From an uncultured Lachnospiraceae bacterium (GTDB lineage: Bacteria; Bacillota; Clostridia; Lachnospirales; Lachnospiraceae), in NCBI GenBank assembly GCA_946558695.1, contig CAMNTQ010000024.1:1-50756 (forward strand): a stretch of 50,756 bases of DNA, written 5' to 3'. The notes below the pieces were generated by a model. The model did no database searches and was not told the origin of the DNA. It saw only the letters and a program-made list of their open reading frames with translations. Below, piece by piece: positions 24,521 to 34,042 of the stretch (position 1 is the first letter of the stretch; each line of letters starts with the position of its first letter). Position numbers and translations under genes: made by a program.

Positions 24521-25686
24521 TGCTGCATGAGAGATACCACAAGGAATTAAAAAAGCAGGAAGAGCTTATCAACAGGAAGAATGAAAAGACGGAGTTTTAT
24601 AACGGGATTTACGACCGCTATCAATATCCTGTTCTGACAAGAGAACACATTCCGCTTACATGGCGTTATGACTTGAATCCAGAGACAAATCCATATTTTA
24701 TGGAACGTCTCGGAGTGAATGCGGTTATGAATGCGGGAGCGATAGAATTGAATGGAAAATATTACCTCATCGCGCGTATTGAGGGGAATGACCGAAAGTC
24801 TTTCTTCGGAGTTGCGGAGAGTGAGGACGGTATTTCAGGCTTTCGATTCTGGGATTATCCGATTCTTCTGGATGACGTATGCCCTGAGGAGACGAATGTG
24901 TATGATATGCGTCTTACGAAGCACGAGGACGGTTATATCTATGGGGTATTCTGCTCTGAGAGTAAGGACACATCTGTAAATGATCTTTCCGCGGCGGTGG
25001 CGGCGGCAGGAATCGTGCGTACGAAGGATCTTAAGGTCTGGGAGCGGCTTGACAACCTAAAGACATTAAATTCGCCTCAGCAGAGAAATGTAGTGCTGCA
25101 TCCGGAATTTGTTGACGGAAAGTATGCATTTTATACAAGACCGATGGATGACTTTATCGATACCGGCTCCGGCGGAGGGATCGGTTTCGGGCTGTGCGAT
25201 GATATCGAACACGCAGTGATCGATGAAGAGCGGATAACAAGCAAGAGAAAATATCACACCATCACCGAGGCGAAAAACGGTGCGGGAGCAGTGCCCATCA
25301 AGACGGAAAAAGGATGGATCCATATCGCTCACGGTGTTCGCAATACTGCTGCAGGACTCCGCTATGTCATCTATGCATTTGCAACCGCTCTTGATAACCC
25401 GGCCAAAATCATCGCAGAGCCGTCCGGAATGCTGATCGGGCCAAGAGACTGGGAGAGAGTTGGGGACGTGTCAAATGTCGTATTCACCAACGGGGCGATT
25501 GCGAAAGAGAATGGGGATGTGTGCATCTATTATGCGGCAAGCGATACAAGAATGCATGTTGCAACAACGACGATAGATAAACTTTTGGATTATGTGTTCA
25601 ACACACCGGAAGATCCCGGACGCTCCGTAGAATGCGTTGCGCAGAGATGTGAGCTGATACGGCGGAATCTGGAGTTTCTTAAGTAA
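24520..25686 (+). CDS. 4-O-beta-D-mannosyl-D-glucose phosphorylase (GH130_1)
   Basis: The enzyme phosphorolyses mannosyl-beta-1,4-glucose to mannose-1-phosphate and glucose, using the epimerase product. The 388-aa five-bladed propeller shows [24 protein letters not shown], the catalytic-Asp block NVYDMRLT, the phosphate-binding [15 protein letters not shown], and [16 protein letters not shown] and [17 protein letters not shown] 24520 follows AAGGAGGG; the in-frame ATG at 24460 lies inside the epimerase gene and is rejected. Confidence 0.93.
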   Translation: MLHERYHKELKKQEELINRKNEKTEFYNGIYDRYQYPVLTREHIPLTWRYDLNPETNPYFMERLGVNAVMNAGAIELNGKYYLIARIEGNDRKSFFGVAESEDGISGFRFWDYPILLDDVCPEETNVYDMRLTKHEDGYIYGVFCSESKDTSVNDLSAAVAAAGIVRTKDLKVWERLDNLKTLNSPQQRNVVLHPEFVDGKYAFYTRPMDDFIDTGSGGGIGFGLCDDIEHAVIDEERITSKRKYHTITEAKNGAGAVPIKTEKGWIHIAHGVRNTAAGLRYVIYAFATALDNPAKIIAEPSGMLIGPRDWERVGDVSNVVFTNGAIAKENGDVCIYYAASDTRMHVATTTIDKLLDYVFNTPEDPGRSVECVAQRCELIRRNLEFLK

Positions 25687-25722
25687 ATACATATTTAATG
25701 AAAGGTAAGAGGATTTTATAGA

Positions 25723-26745
25723 ATGAGTAAGTATAAAATGATCAGTCCTGCGGTTACTAATGTGCCGTGGCAGGAGAAACCTGATAACTTGAAGGGAGCT
25801 CCGGTGTGGCGCTATACAGAGAACCCGATCATCGGACGCAATCCGGCCATAGGGGTTGCGAGAATCTTTAACAGTGCGGTTATGCCTTATAAGGATGGAT
25901 TTATCGGCGTGTTCCGCGGCGAGCAGATTAACGGGATTCCGTATATTTACCTTGGAAGAAGTAAGGATGCGATTCACTGGGATTTTGAGAAAGATAAGAT
26001 TCCTTTTGTGGATGAGAACGGGGAGAGCTTTATGCCGGCATACGCTTATGATCCGAGGCTTGTAAAGGTGGAGGATACTTATTATATCATCTGGTGTCAG
26101 GATTTTTACGGGGCGGCCATCGGCATGGCGAAGACTGCGGATTTTAAGACATTTACAAGACTTGAGAATCCGTTCCTGCCCTTTAATCGTAATGCGGTAC
26201 TGTTTCCAAGGAAGGTAAACGGGAATTTTATGATGCTTTCAAGACCTTCTGACAGCGGGCATACGCCGTTTGGAGATATTTTTATCAGTGAGAGCCCGGA
26301 TCTTGTGTACTGGGGGAAACACCGCCATATCATGGGCAAGAATCCGGAATGGTGGCAGGCTGTTAAGATTGGCGGCGGAGCGGCCCCGATCGAGACCAGT
26401 GAAGGGTGGCTTCTTTTTTATCACGGAGTTACAAGTACCTGTAATGGTTATGTGTATTCCATCGGCGGAGCGATTCTTGATATCGATGAGCCTTCTAAGG
26501 TGAAGTGCCGCTGTGAGAACTACCTACTGACGCCGGAGGAGTGGTACGAGGAGAGAGGCTTTGTGCCCAATGTATGCTTCCCGTGCGCTACGCTCCATGA
26601 CAGTGAGAGCGGAAGGATCGCGATTTATTACGGCGCGGCGGACAGTTACGTAGGGCTTGCGTTCACAACGCTGGATGAGATTATAGATTATATTAAAGAG
26701 CACAGCGTAGTAAGAGAGACGGATACAGAAGAAGGACGCCGTTAA
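25723..26745 (+). CDS. Beta-1,4-mannooligosaccharide phosphorylase (GH130_2)
   Basis: The enzyme removes mannose from the non-reducing end of beta-1,4-mannooligosaccharides as mannose-1-phosphate. The 340-aa protein has family blocks FNSAVMPYKDGFIGVFRGE, AYDPRLVKVEDTYYI (catalytic Asp), WLLFYHGV and IYYGAADSYVGLAFTTLDE. It differs from its neighbour enough to be the second GH130 subfamily, as in other gut mannan loci, where this enzyme works on longer chains and the GH130_1 enzyme on mannosyl-glucose. The start follows GAAAGGTAAGAGG. Confidence 0.92.
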   Translation: MSKYKMISPAVTNVPWQEKPDNLKGAPVWRYTENPIIGRNPAIGVARIFNSAVMPYKDGFIGVFRGEQINGIPYIYLGRSKDAIHWDFEKDKIPFVDENGESFMPAYAYDPRLVKVEDTYYIIWCQDFYGAAIGMAKTADFKTFTRLENPFLPFNRNAVLFPRKVNGNFMMLSRPSDSGHTPFGDIFISESPDLVYWGKHRHIMGKNPEWWQAVKIGGGAAPIETSEGWLLFYHGVTSTCNGYVYSIGGAILDIDEPSKVKCRCENYLLTPEEWYEERGFVPNVCFPCATLHDSESGRIAIYYGAADSYVGLAFTTLDEIIDYIKEHSVVRETDTEEGRR

Positions 26746-26788
26746 AAACAACAAATAAGTTTGTCCTTGACTGGTCAGGAGGTGTGTG

Positions 26789-29095
26789 ATGTTTCGGGAA
26801 GATTTTGTATGGGGCGCAGCCAGCAGCGCTTACCAGATAGAAGGTAAAGATAAAGAAGATGGGGCGGGCGAGTGTATCTGGGATCGGTTCGTGAAGGAAA
26901 AGGGACGGATTACCGACGGCGCCGATGCTGATGTAAGCTGTGATTTTGTCCACAAATATAAAGAAGATATTTCTCTGATGAAATATATGGGAATCAAGCA
27001 TTACCGTTTTTCTCTGAATTGGAGCCGGATCATGCCGGAGGGCGCCGGGAAGGTAAACGAGAAGGCGGTGAAAATGTACCGGGATATGATTCTTTTTATG
27101 AAGGAAAAGGGGATTGAGCCTTTTATTTCGCTGTTTCACTGGGAATATCCTCAACGTCTTCAGGAACAGGGAGGATGGGTATCTTACCAGTCTCCGGAGT
27201 GGTTCGGGGAGTACGCGAAGGTGGTTGCAAAAAACTTTTCAGATATCTGTAAAAATTTTATTACAATAGATGAACCGCAGTGCTTTTGCAATTTTGGTCA
27301 TGTGAGAGGAACCCATGCGCCGGGTTATCAGCTTCCGCTTCCGCTTTCCTTTCAGATGGTGCATAATATATTGAAAGCCCACGGAAGGGCAGTTCAGGTA
27401 CTGCGAAAATATGCCGATGGGCCGGTTAAGATTGGAATTGCACCAACTTACAGTGTTCCGGTTCCCTGTACAGAAGAGACTGCGGATATTGAAGCGGCAA
27501 GAAGGGCATACTTTGGATTCTATGAGGAAATGGACAACTGGGCATGGAATCTGTCGTGGTATCTTGACCCGATCTTATTTGGGAAATACCCAGAAAAAGG
27601 AATGGAAAAATTTGCTTCGTATCTTCCGAGATTCAGTGAGGAGGATATGGATCTTATAAGCCAGCCGATCGATTTTATCGGACAGGGTATTTATAATGGG
27701 TATGCAGTCCGTGCAGATAAAGAGGGCGAACCGGAGGTTTTAGAACGAAAGCCCGGAGCGCCGAAGACGGCCGTAGGATGGTCCGTTATGCCGGAGTGTA
27801 TGTATTGGGGCTGCAAGTTTCTTTATGAACGCTATAAAAAGCCTGTTATTATTACGGAAAATGGGATGTCGGCGCTGGATGTAGTCTCGGAAGACGGCCG
27901 TGTCCACGATCAAAATCGGATTCATTATTTAGATGCGCATATCAGTCAGATGCAGAAGGCTTATGATGAAGGCATTGACATTCGAGGATATTTTTTGTGG
28001 ACGTTTCTGGACAATTTTGAGTGGGAGCGGGGCTATAGTGAGCGCTTCGGTATCGTATATGTAGATTTTGAGAACAAGAAGAGAACAGTAAAGGATTCCG
28101 CCTACTGGTATCAGAAGGTCATGAGTACCAATGGCAGAAACTTAAGTATTAACCGAAAGCCCCGTCCGATCCTCTTTTTAAATCCTGTGCTGAAGGAGAT
28201 GGTATGGGGCGGAAGCCGCCTCGGAACAGACTTTGGCTATCAGCTTCCGGGCAATGAGGTCGGAGAGTGCTGGGGAATCTCGGCCCATCCGAACGGGGAT
28301 GACGGTGTGGACGATAACCGTTTTGTCGGGAAGACGCTCTCAGAGCTTTGGGAGGAGGATCGGTATCTGTTCGGCAACCTGAAAGAAGATCGTTTTCCGC
28401 TGCTTGTGAAGGTGATTGACGCAAAGCAGAACCTAAGTATACAGGTACATCCGGATGACAGCTATGCAAAAGAGCACGAGGGCGGTTCGCTCGGGAAGAC
28501 AGAGTGCTGGTATATCATCGACTGTAAAGAGGGGGCAGAACTGGTAGTCGGGCATAATGCAAGGACGAAGGAAGAACTTGAGGATATGATCCATGAAGGG
28601 AAATGGGATGCATTTATCCGCAGGATTCCTATCCGCAAGGGAGATTTTATCCAGATCGATCCGGGGACGGTTCATGCGATTACAGGCGGCTGTATGATCC
28701 TAGAGACCCAGCAGAACAGCGACATTACTTACCGGGTGTATGATTACGGAAGGCTTAAGGACGGTAAGCCAAGAGAGCTCCATGTGGAAAAGAGTATGGA
28801 CGTGATCGAGGTGCCTGCAAAGCCAGCCAAGGACAGTGTGAAAAATGTAAAAGAAATTCCGGAAAATCAGTGGGTAGAGCTGATTGCCTGTGATTATTAC
28901 AAAGTGTATAAGATGAATCTGAACGGAATGACGACCTTTGAGCAGACAACCCCCTTTATGAATATCAGTGTAATAGAAGGATGCGGAATCGTAAATGGGC
29001 GCGTGATCAAGAAGGGAGACCACTTTATCCTGCCTGACGGCTATGGAAACGTAGAACTTGCAGGGGAGATGGAGCTGATCGCATCAACGGTGTAG
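26789..29095 (+). CDS. GH1 beta-glycosidase fused to type I mannose-6-phosphate isomerase
   Basis: One uninterrupted 768-aa frame joins two enzymes. Residues 1-450 are a GH1 barrel (FVWGAASSAYQIEG; acid/base Glu162 in TIDEPQ; nucleophile Glu357 in ITENGM; FLDNFEWERGYSERFG). Residues 455-768 are a cupin phosphomannose isomerase with zinc ligands Gln552 and His554 (QVHPDD), Glu572 (KTECW) and His629 (VHAITGG). The link is short (NGRNLSINRKPRP). GH1 would split glucosyl or mannosyl units from glucomannan oligosaccharides; the isomerase makes fructose-6-phosphate from the mannose-6-phosphate the pathway yields. The residue before the acid/base is Asp, where GH1 enzymes usually have Asn. ATG 26789 follows AGGAGGTG; GTG 26786 is too close. 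Confidence 0.93.
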   Translation: MFREDFVWGAASSAYQIEGKDKEDGAGECIWDRFVKEKGRITDGADADVSCDFVHKYKEDISLMKYMGIKHYRFSLNWSRIMPEGAGKVNEKAVKMYRDMILFMKEKGIEPFISLFHWEYPQRLQEQGGWVSYQSPEWFGEYAKVVAKNFSDICKNFITIDEPQCFCNFGHVRGTHAPGYQLPLPLSFQMVHNILKAHGRAVQVLRKYADGPVKIGIAPTYSVPVPCTEETADIEAARRAYFGFYEEMDNWAWNLSWYLDPILFGKYPEKGMEKFASYLPRFSEEDMDLISQPIDFIGQGIYNGYAVRADKEGEPEVLERKPGAPKTAVGWSVMPECMYWGCKFLYERYKKPVIITENGMSALDVVSEDGRVHDQNRIHYLDAHISQMQKAYDEGIDIRGYFLWTFLDNFEWERGYSERFGIVYVDFENKKRTVKDSAYWYQKVMSTNGRNLSINRKPRPILFLNPVLKEMVWGGSRLGTDFGYQLPGNEVGECWGISAHPNGDDGVDDNRFVGKTLSELWEEDRYLFGNLKEDRFPLLVKVIDAKQNLSIQVHPDDSYAKEHEGGSLGKTECWYIIDCKEGAELVVGHNARTKEELEDMIHEGKWDAFIRRIPIRKGDFIQIDPGTVHAITGGCMILETQQNSDITYRVYDYGRLKDGKPRELHVEKSMDVIEVPAKPAKDSVKNVKEIPENQWVELIACDYYKVYKMNLNGMTTFEQTTPFMNISVIEGCGIVNGRVIKKGDHFILPDGYGNVELAGEMELIASTV

Positions 29096-29121
29096 AACTC
29101 AGGGAAAGGGCAGGAAAAAGA

Positions 29122-30150
29122 ATGCAGATCGATTTAAGGGATAAAAGACTGGATTATTGCGGAAGGATTGACTGGGAGGAGGAGGCTCCGATATTCATCT
29201 ATCCTTCTACTTCCCTTGCGTTTCATTTTTGGGGGAAAAGAGCAGTTCTTACAGTAGAAAACCGGCGGCTTTACTGGGATAATTATGCCGGGGGCATGAT
29301 AGATGGAGTACAGAAAAAATGGTTACTGAATCCAGAGGGTGAGACGGAAATTGTGCTGGCAGAGGGCGAAACAAATCAGGAGCACGAAATATTATTTTTT
29401 AAAAGACAGGATGCCTGTCATGAGATGAAGCTTTTAAATCTTGGGGTTTCCGAGGGCAGTGAACTTTTGGAAATTCCCAAAAGGCCTGTGAAGTGCATAG
29501 AAGTTTATGGGGATTCCATTTCTGCGGGTGAAGTGTCAGAGGCGGAAAAATATGCCGGGAAAAATGATCCAAAACACCAGGGTGAATATTCAAATAGCTG
29601 GTATTCTTATCCATGGATAACGGCGAGGAAGCTCGGTGCAAGGCTCCACAATATTTCTCAGGGGGGAATTCCTCTTCTTGGCGGGAGCGGTTATGTAGAG
29701 CCGGACTATCCGGGAATGGAAGATATATGGGATAAGCTTCGGTTCCGGCCGGAATCCGGACCGATAAAGGAGTGGGATTTCAAACAATATACTCCGGAGC
29801 TTGTTTTTATAGCTGTCGGGCAAAATGACAGCTATCCAGAAGATTTTATGAAGGAACAGCCAAAGGGACAGATGGCGGAGCTTTGGAAAAGAAAATATAA
29901 AGAATTTGTAAAGAATATCAGAAAAGAGTATCCGGCGGCAGTTATCCTCCTGATGACATCCGTGATGAACCATGATAAGAGCTGGGATGACGCTATAAAA
30001 GAAGTGTGCCGGGAGTTTTCTGATGACAGGATAAAATATTTTGGTTTCCAGGGAAACGGGTGTATGACATCAGGACATATCCGCGCCTCAGAGGCAGAGA
30101 AAATGGCAGATGAACTGGTGGACTATATCAAGAATATCGTGGAGTTTTAA
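29122..30150 (+). CDS. CE2-like SGNH acetyl esterase
   Basis: This is a probable deacetylase for acetylated mannooligosaccharides. The 342-aa protein has the two-part layout of CE2: an N-terminal jelly-roll (1-120) and a C-terminal SGNH domain. That domain has GDSISAG (Ser132), the GG oxyanion segment, GQNDSYPED and the catalytic His in TSGHIRASEAEKMA. There is no signal peptide, so it would act on imported material in the cytoplasm. It starts 26 bases after the GH1 fusion. Deacetylation would be needed for phosphorolysis by the GH130 enzymes. Specificity is inferred from the neighbours. Confidence 0.82.
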   Translation: MQIDLRDKRLDYCGRIDWEEEAPIFIYPSTSLAFHFWGKRAVLTVENRRLYWDNYAGGMIDGVQKKWLLNPEGETEIVLAEGETNQEHEILFFKRQDACHEMKLLNLGVSEGSELLEIPKRPVKCIEVYGDSISAGEVSEAEKYAGKNDPKHQGEYSNSWYSYPWITARKLGARLHNISQGGIPLLGGSGYVEPDYPGMEDIWDKLRFRPESGPIKEWDFKQYTPELVFIAVGQNDSYPEDFMKEQPKGQMAELWKRKYKEFVKNIRKEYPAAVILLMTSVMNHDKSWDDAIKEVCREFSDDRIKYFGFQGNGCMTSGHIRASEAEKMADELVDYIKNIVEF

Positions 30151-30239
30151 CTGATATCCAAGGTGTAAGTTATGATTAGGGAAGAGAAGGAAAATACACG
30201 CATGAAAACAGGCGGAGGATTTCTGCGGTGGTTTGGAAA

Positions 30240-30600
30240 TCAGAAATTAGGTAAGAAGATTATGTATACGTTTAAAATAAATCAGGCAGAGATAGATCTT
30301 GGGAAAAGTTCCGTGCAGGTTTCCATGGAAACAAGATCCCAATGTAAGGGCATACTGCGGAAAAATAGCGGTTACTAAGGATCCTTTAGTATATTGTCTG
30401 GAGGAGATTGACAACGGTAAGAATCTGTCGGAGCTGTATATTGATACAAAACAGAAAATAGAAGAGAAAGATTCGGAGATTTTCGGCGGTATTACAGAGC
30501 TGCTCCTTAAAGGAAAAAGGATTGAGGAAGCGGCGTGGGATGGCTGTGTGGATAAAGGAGCTGGTATAGCATTTCTAATGCCGTCAACTGATAAGATCAC
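30240..30600 (+). pseudogene. GH127-like (beta-L-arabinofuranosidase family) C-terminal remnant
   Basis: The second-frame reading at 30335-30480 gives NVRAYCGKIAVTKDPLVYCLEEIDNGKNL, cut here as NVRAYCGKIAVTK and DPLVYCLEEIDNG. This matches the conserved beta-sandwich block of GH127/DUF1680 proteins (VRA..GKVA..RGPLVYCLEE.DNG). The preceding VQVSMETRSQ lies in another frame, so a frameshift near 30335 separates the two. The N-terminal catalytic barrel is absent. The piece lies in the same direction as the mannan operon and ends against the YwaF-like gene. Confidence 0.6.
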
Positions 30601-31241
30601 GAAAGGTATCGGAAATGTTTTACCTGTCTGCTGCAATTTGACCAGATCAGATAGATCAGGTAAGCGCCGGCAATGTTTGCTCCGATATAGATGAGTATTC
30701 CGGCGGTATTTCCTGTGAGAACAGCAATATCCTTAAATACCTTTTGTCCCATTTTATAGTAAGGACTGATATAGAACATATTAATCGTTCCATATGAATG
30801 GAATACAATATTAAATAATGTGGCGATGACACAGCAGGTCAGATAACAAAGAACGCTGCCGGGAAATGTTCCGGCAGTGTTTTTCTTGCGCTGGCCTAGT
30901 CCTGCCGTGATACCGATTATGATAAGCAGCATATGCCACAGGTAGGAGTGGACAGTCAGGGGCGCGTAGGAATGATGAAGACCGCTGGTATCAAAAAATG
31001 TGAAGATTCCGCCCATCAGGCTGAAGGTCATGAGAAAGGTTAAAAATACTTCTCTGATTTTGCCGGACACGAAAGGAAGCAGCAGACACAGATACATGGG
31101 AATGCTGCAGAGCTGGAAAGGAAAATACCACCAGTTGTAAGAATGTTCATTTATAATAAAAGTAATGCAGTACTGCTTCCAGATTTCACTTACGAGCATC
31201 ACGAGACCGCATACAAAGAGAAAACGAATGTATTTTTTCAT
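30597..31241 (-). CDS. YwaF-family integral membrane protein
   Basis: The 214-aa protein has about six transmembrane helices. The motif FPFQLCSIPMYLCLLLPF and the GLHHSYAPLTVHSYLWHMLLI segment with its histidines are characteristic of the YwaF/TIGR02206 group. The function of this family is not established. It is transcribed opposite to both neighbours, with a weak ribosome site (CAGGGG), and its 3' end abuts the GH127 remnant. Confidence 0.75.
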   Translation of the reverse strand: MKKYIRFLFVCGLVMLVSEIWKQYCITFIINEHSYNWWYFPFQLCSIPMYLCLLLPFVSGKIREVFLTFLMTFSLMGGIFTFFDTSGLHHSYAPLTVHSYLWHMLLIIIGITAGLGQRKKNTAGTFPGSVLCYLTCCVIATLFNIVFHSYGTINMFYISPYYKMGQKVFKDIAVLTGNTAGILIYIGANIAGAYLIYLIWSNCSRQVKHFRYLS

Positions 31242-31357
31242 AAAAACCCCTGCAGATATTATGACTTAAAATAATGGAATGTATACACAATTATTCTACC
31301 ATGCGGGAGAAAAATATGATATACTGTTTTGATTAGTAACGAATGAGGTGATAAGAA

Positions 31358-32302
31358 ATGAGACCAAGGAATGCAATGATGCTCATGCTTGCCGCTTTTA
31401 TATGGGGGACGGCATTTGTAGCCCAGAGTGTAGGGATGGACCATCTGGGACCGTTTACATTTAATGGAGTGAGGAATTTTATTGGGACGGCTGCCCTTCT
31501 TCCCTGCATCTGGCTTCTGGATAGATTAAATGCGAAGGAACGTGCGAAAGCTGGATCAGAGCGGTCAGAACCGCAGAGGAAGAATCCGGAAGAAAAAAAG
31601 ACTCTGATCACAGGAGGGATTGCCTGCGGAGTAGTCTTGTTTACGGCAAGCAGTCTCCAACAGGTCGGGCTTCAGTATACGACCGTGGGGAAAGCCGGGT
31701 TTATCACTGCCTGCTATATTATTATCGTTCCGGTGTGCGGGATATTTTTACATAAGAAGATCGGAGGGAAGGTCTGGATTGCGGTAGCGCTTTCGCTGGC
31801 GGGTTTATACCTTCTCTGTATTACAGAAAAGCTTACGATCGGGAGAGGGGATCTGCTGGTGTTTTTGTGTGCGCTGGTATTTTCGCTGCACATTATAGTG
31901 ATCGATCATTTTTCGCCGAAGGTTGACGGGGTGAAGATGTCCTGTATTCAGTTTTTTGTATGCGGGGTGCTTTCGCTGTTTCCTATGTTCCTGCTGGAAG
32001 AACCGCAGATGGCGGCGGTCATAAAGAGCTGGGCGCCGATTCTTTATGCGGGAGTGTTATCAAGCGGCGTTGCGTATACCTTGCAGATCGTAGGGCAGAA
32101 GAATGTCAATCCGGCGATTGCGTCGCTCCTTTTGAGTTTGGAGTCCTGCTTTTCGGTGCTGGCCGGGTGGGTGATATTAAAGCAGCAGTTAACTGCGAGG
32201 GAAGGTCTGGGCTGCGTGTTTATGTTCGGAGCGATCATACTGGCACAGCTTCCGGATAAGCTGCCGCAAGGCCGAATCAGCGAGAGAACGACAGGGCAGT
32301 AG
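31358..32302 (+). CDS. EamA/DMT-superfamily transporter
   Basis: The 314-aa membrane protein has ten predicted helices as two EamA repeats. The first starts AAFIWGTAFVAQSVGMDHLGP and the second has the late SGVAYTLQIVGQKNVNPAIASLLLSLESCFSVLAGW block, the DMT signature. It is a likely exporter of small metabolites; the substrate is unknown. A charged cytoplasmic loop (KERAKAGSERSEPQRKN) follows helix two. The start follows GAGGTGATAAG. Confidence 0.9.
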   Translation: MRPRNAMMLMLAAFIWGTAFVAQSVGMDHLGPFTFNGVRNFIGTAALLPCIWLLDRLNAKERAKAGSERSEPQRKNPEEKKTLITGGIACGVVLFTASSLQQVGLQYTTVGKAGFITACYIIIVPVCGIFLHKKIGGKVWIAVALSLAGLYLLCITEKLTIGRGDLLVFLCALVFSLHIIVIDHFSPKVDGVKMSCIQFFVCGVLSLFPMFLLEEPQMAAVIKSWAPILYAGVLSSGVAYTLQIVGQKNVNPAIASLLLSLESCFSVLAGWVILKQQLTAREGLGCVFMFGAIILAQLPDKLPQGRISERTTGQ

Positions 32303-32362
32303 AAGGATAGGATAAAGGGCGCATAAAACAGCAATATTATGAAAGATGAAAGGATGGATGAT

Positions 32363-32809
32363 ATGAGATTTGTGGTTCAGAGAGTGGCGGAAAGTGAAGT
32401 GAAGGCAGACGGCGAGACACGGGGAAGGATTGGAAGAGGCTTTATGGTGTTGATCGGCGTGTGCGGTTCCGATACAAAAGAGATTGCCGATAAGATGGTG
32501 AAAAAGATGCTGGGGCTCCGTATTTTTGAGGACGAGCAGGGAAAGACGAATCTGTCGCTTGACAGCGTTGGAGGAGAGCTTCTTTTGATATCCCAGTTTA
32601 CCCTCTATGCGAATTGCAAGAAGGGGAACCGCCCCAGCTTCATTGAAGCAGGGGCGCCGGACATGGCATCGGATTTATATGAATATATTATCAGCAAATG
32701 CAAGGAGCAGGTGTCAGTCGTGGAAAGAGGCCGGTTTGGTGCGGATATGAAGGTAAGTCTAATCAATGACGGACCGTTTACGATCATACTGGATTCTGAT
32801 AATCTGTGA
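32363..32809 (+). CDS. dtd: D-aminoacyl-tRNA deacylase
   Basis: Dtd removes D-amino acids, and glycine mischarged on tRNA-Ala, from tRNA as a proofreading step. The 148-aa protein has MRFVVQRV at its start, the catalytic [17 protein letters not shown] block and the C-terminal [19 protein letters not shown] block, with the cross-subunit Gly-Pro type motif replaced at the usual place by NDGPFT. MRFVV at 32363 is the family's normal start; ATG 32339 adds eight unsupported residues. Confidence 0.96.
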   Translation: MRFVVQRVAESEVKADGETRGRIGRGFMVLIGVCGSDTKEIADKMVKKMLGLRIFEDEQGKTNLSLDSVGGELLLISQFTLYANCKKGNRPSFIEAGAPDMASDLYEYIISKCKEQVSVVERGRFGADMKVSLINDGPFTIILDSDNL

Positions 32810-32814
32810 TGGTA

Positions 32815-34011
32815 TTACTCTTCACATTTTAACATATCGTCATAAAATGCGTTCATCTTTGCTTTTGACGGGAAGGTTGCGACATACATCTGGTTTCCCA
32901 TGGCTCCGGCAAGTACGTCCGGGATACGGTCCTGCATCCGGATATTAGCCCTGTATTTTTCCAGTATCTGTTCATGGCTCAATACGAATTTTTTGCCGTC
33001 GCGCCGTCCGGCGTAAGCACAGTATCCGTCCCTGCCTTTCGGCATGGTGGAACGGTCATAGGCGATCATGTCCGCCCAGATCTTGTATACGTTGGTATTG
33101 TGGCCGAAGTTGATCATATCCGGCGTGAAGCCGCCGCAGGGGCGCATATTCACTTCAAGAGCAATGATATCCCCTTTCTTTCCAAGACCCTTGTGAGGTT
33201 TCAGGAGACGGAAAAATTCAAAATGGACGAAACGGCTTTTTACTCCGAAGCTTTCTACCGTCGCCCGTCCTGCCTTCCTTACATCTTCGGAAAGATTCTT
33301 GACAATGTAGTAAATGGAGTTGTCTTCGTTATTCACGATATCCATGATGGATTCGGGAGTGACATTGCCGGTCTCGAACATCGGATTGCCATTAGAGTCT
33401 ATGATGGCATCGTAGGAATTTACTTCGGCGTCGATAAATTCTTCCATAATATAAGAGATGCCGGGCAGCTTTCTCATAAAGAAGCGCTCCAGTTCTTCGT
33501 CGTTTTTAAGCTTATAGGTATGGCTGGCGCCCACACCGTTGTCAGGCTTTGCGACAACCGGATAACCGACGTCGGCAGCGAATTTTCTGCAGGTTTCCAG
33601 CGTGTCGGCCATACAATAGCGGGCAACGGGAATGCCGGCTTTCTGATAATATTCCTTCATTCTCGATTTGAATTTGATACGCGGGATATCTTCGGTTCCG
33701 AAACCTGTTGTGATGTGGAATTCGGTGCGCAGTTTTGCGTCGCGCTCCAGCCAGTATTCATTGTTGGATTCCAGCCAGTCGATCTTACCGTGCTTGTATA
33801 TAAGAAATGCAACGCTTCTGTATACTTCCTCGTAATTTTCCAGACTATGTACTTTGTAATATTCATTTAAGCTTCTCTTTAAGTCGTCGGATAATTCATC
33901 ATAGGGCTGGTCACCGATGCCGAGCACATTGATGCCGTTGTTTTTTAGTTCCCTGCAGAACATCCAGTAGTTTGTAGGGAAATTAGGGGATATAAAAATA
34001 AAGTTTTTCAT
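32815..34011 (-). CDS. ATP-grasp domain protein of unknown substrate
   Basis: The 398-aa protein has a pre-ATP-grasp Rossmann-like N-terminus (FIFISPNFPTNYW), then the ATP-grasp fold. The nucleotide-binding segment is GYPVVAKPDNGVGASHTYKL, the hinge YIMEEFIDAEVNSYD, and the metal site DIIALEVNMRPCGGFTPDMIN. ATP-grasp enzymes join a carboxylate to an amine or thiol through an acyl phosphate. It is the last gene of a three-gene minus-strand operon with two esterases, ending six bases from dtd's convergent stop. The ribosome site is AAGGAGA. Product unknown. Confidence 0.85.
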   Translation of the reverse strand: MKNFIFISPNFPTNYWMFCRELKNNGINVLGIGDQPYDELSDDLKRSLNEYYKVHSLENYEEVYRSVAFLIYKHGKIDWLESNNEYWLERDAKLRTEFHITTGFGTEDIPRIKFKSRMKEYYQKAGIPVARYCMADTLETCRKFAADVGYPVVAKPDNGVGASHTYKLKNDEELERFFMRKLPGISYIMEEFIDAEVNSYDAIIDSNGNPMFETGNVTPESIMDIVNNEDNSIYYIVKNLSEDVRKAGRATVESFGVKSRFVHFEFFRLLKPHKGLGKKGDIIALEVNMRPCGGFTPDMINFGHNTNVYKIWADMIAYDRSTMPKGRDGYCAYAGRRDGKKFVLSHEQILEKYRANIRMQDRIPDVLAGAMGNQMYVATFPSKAKMNAFYDDMLKCEE

Positions 34012-34042
34012 AAAGGATTCTCCTTCGTATTTGTTTGAAATG

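Noticed and set aside
28100..28160. GH1 and isomerase as two separate genes
   Set aside because: No stop, no frame change and no internal ribosome site with a start codon between the domains.
32974..33870. A 298-codon open frame on the plus strand
   Set aside because: It is fully antisense to the ATP-grasp gene, which has motifs and a ribosome site; the plus frame has no recognisable domain.
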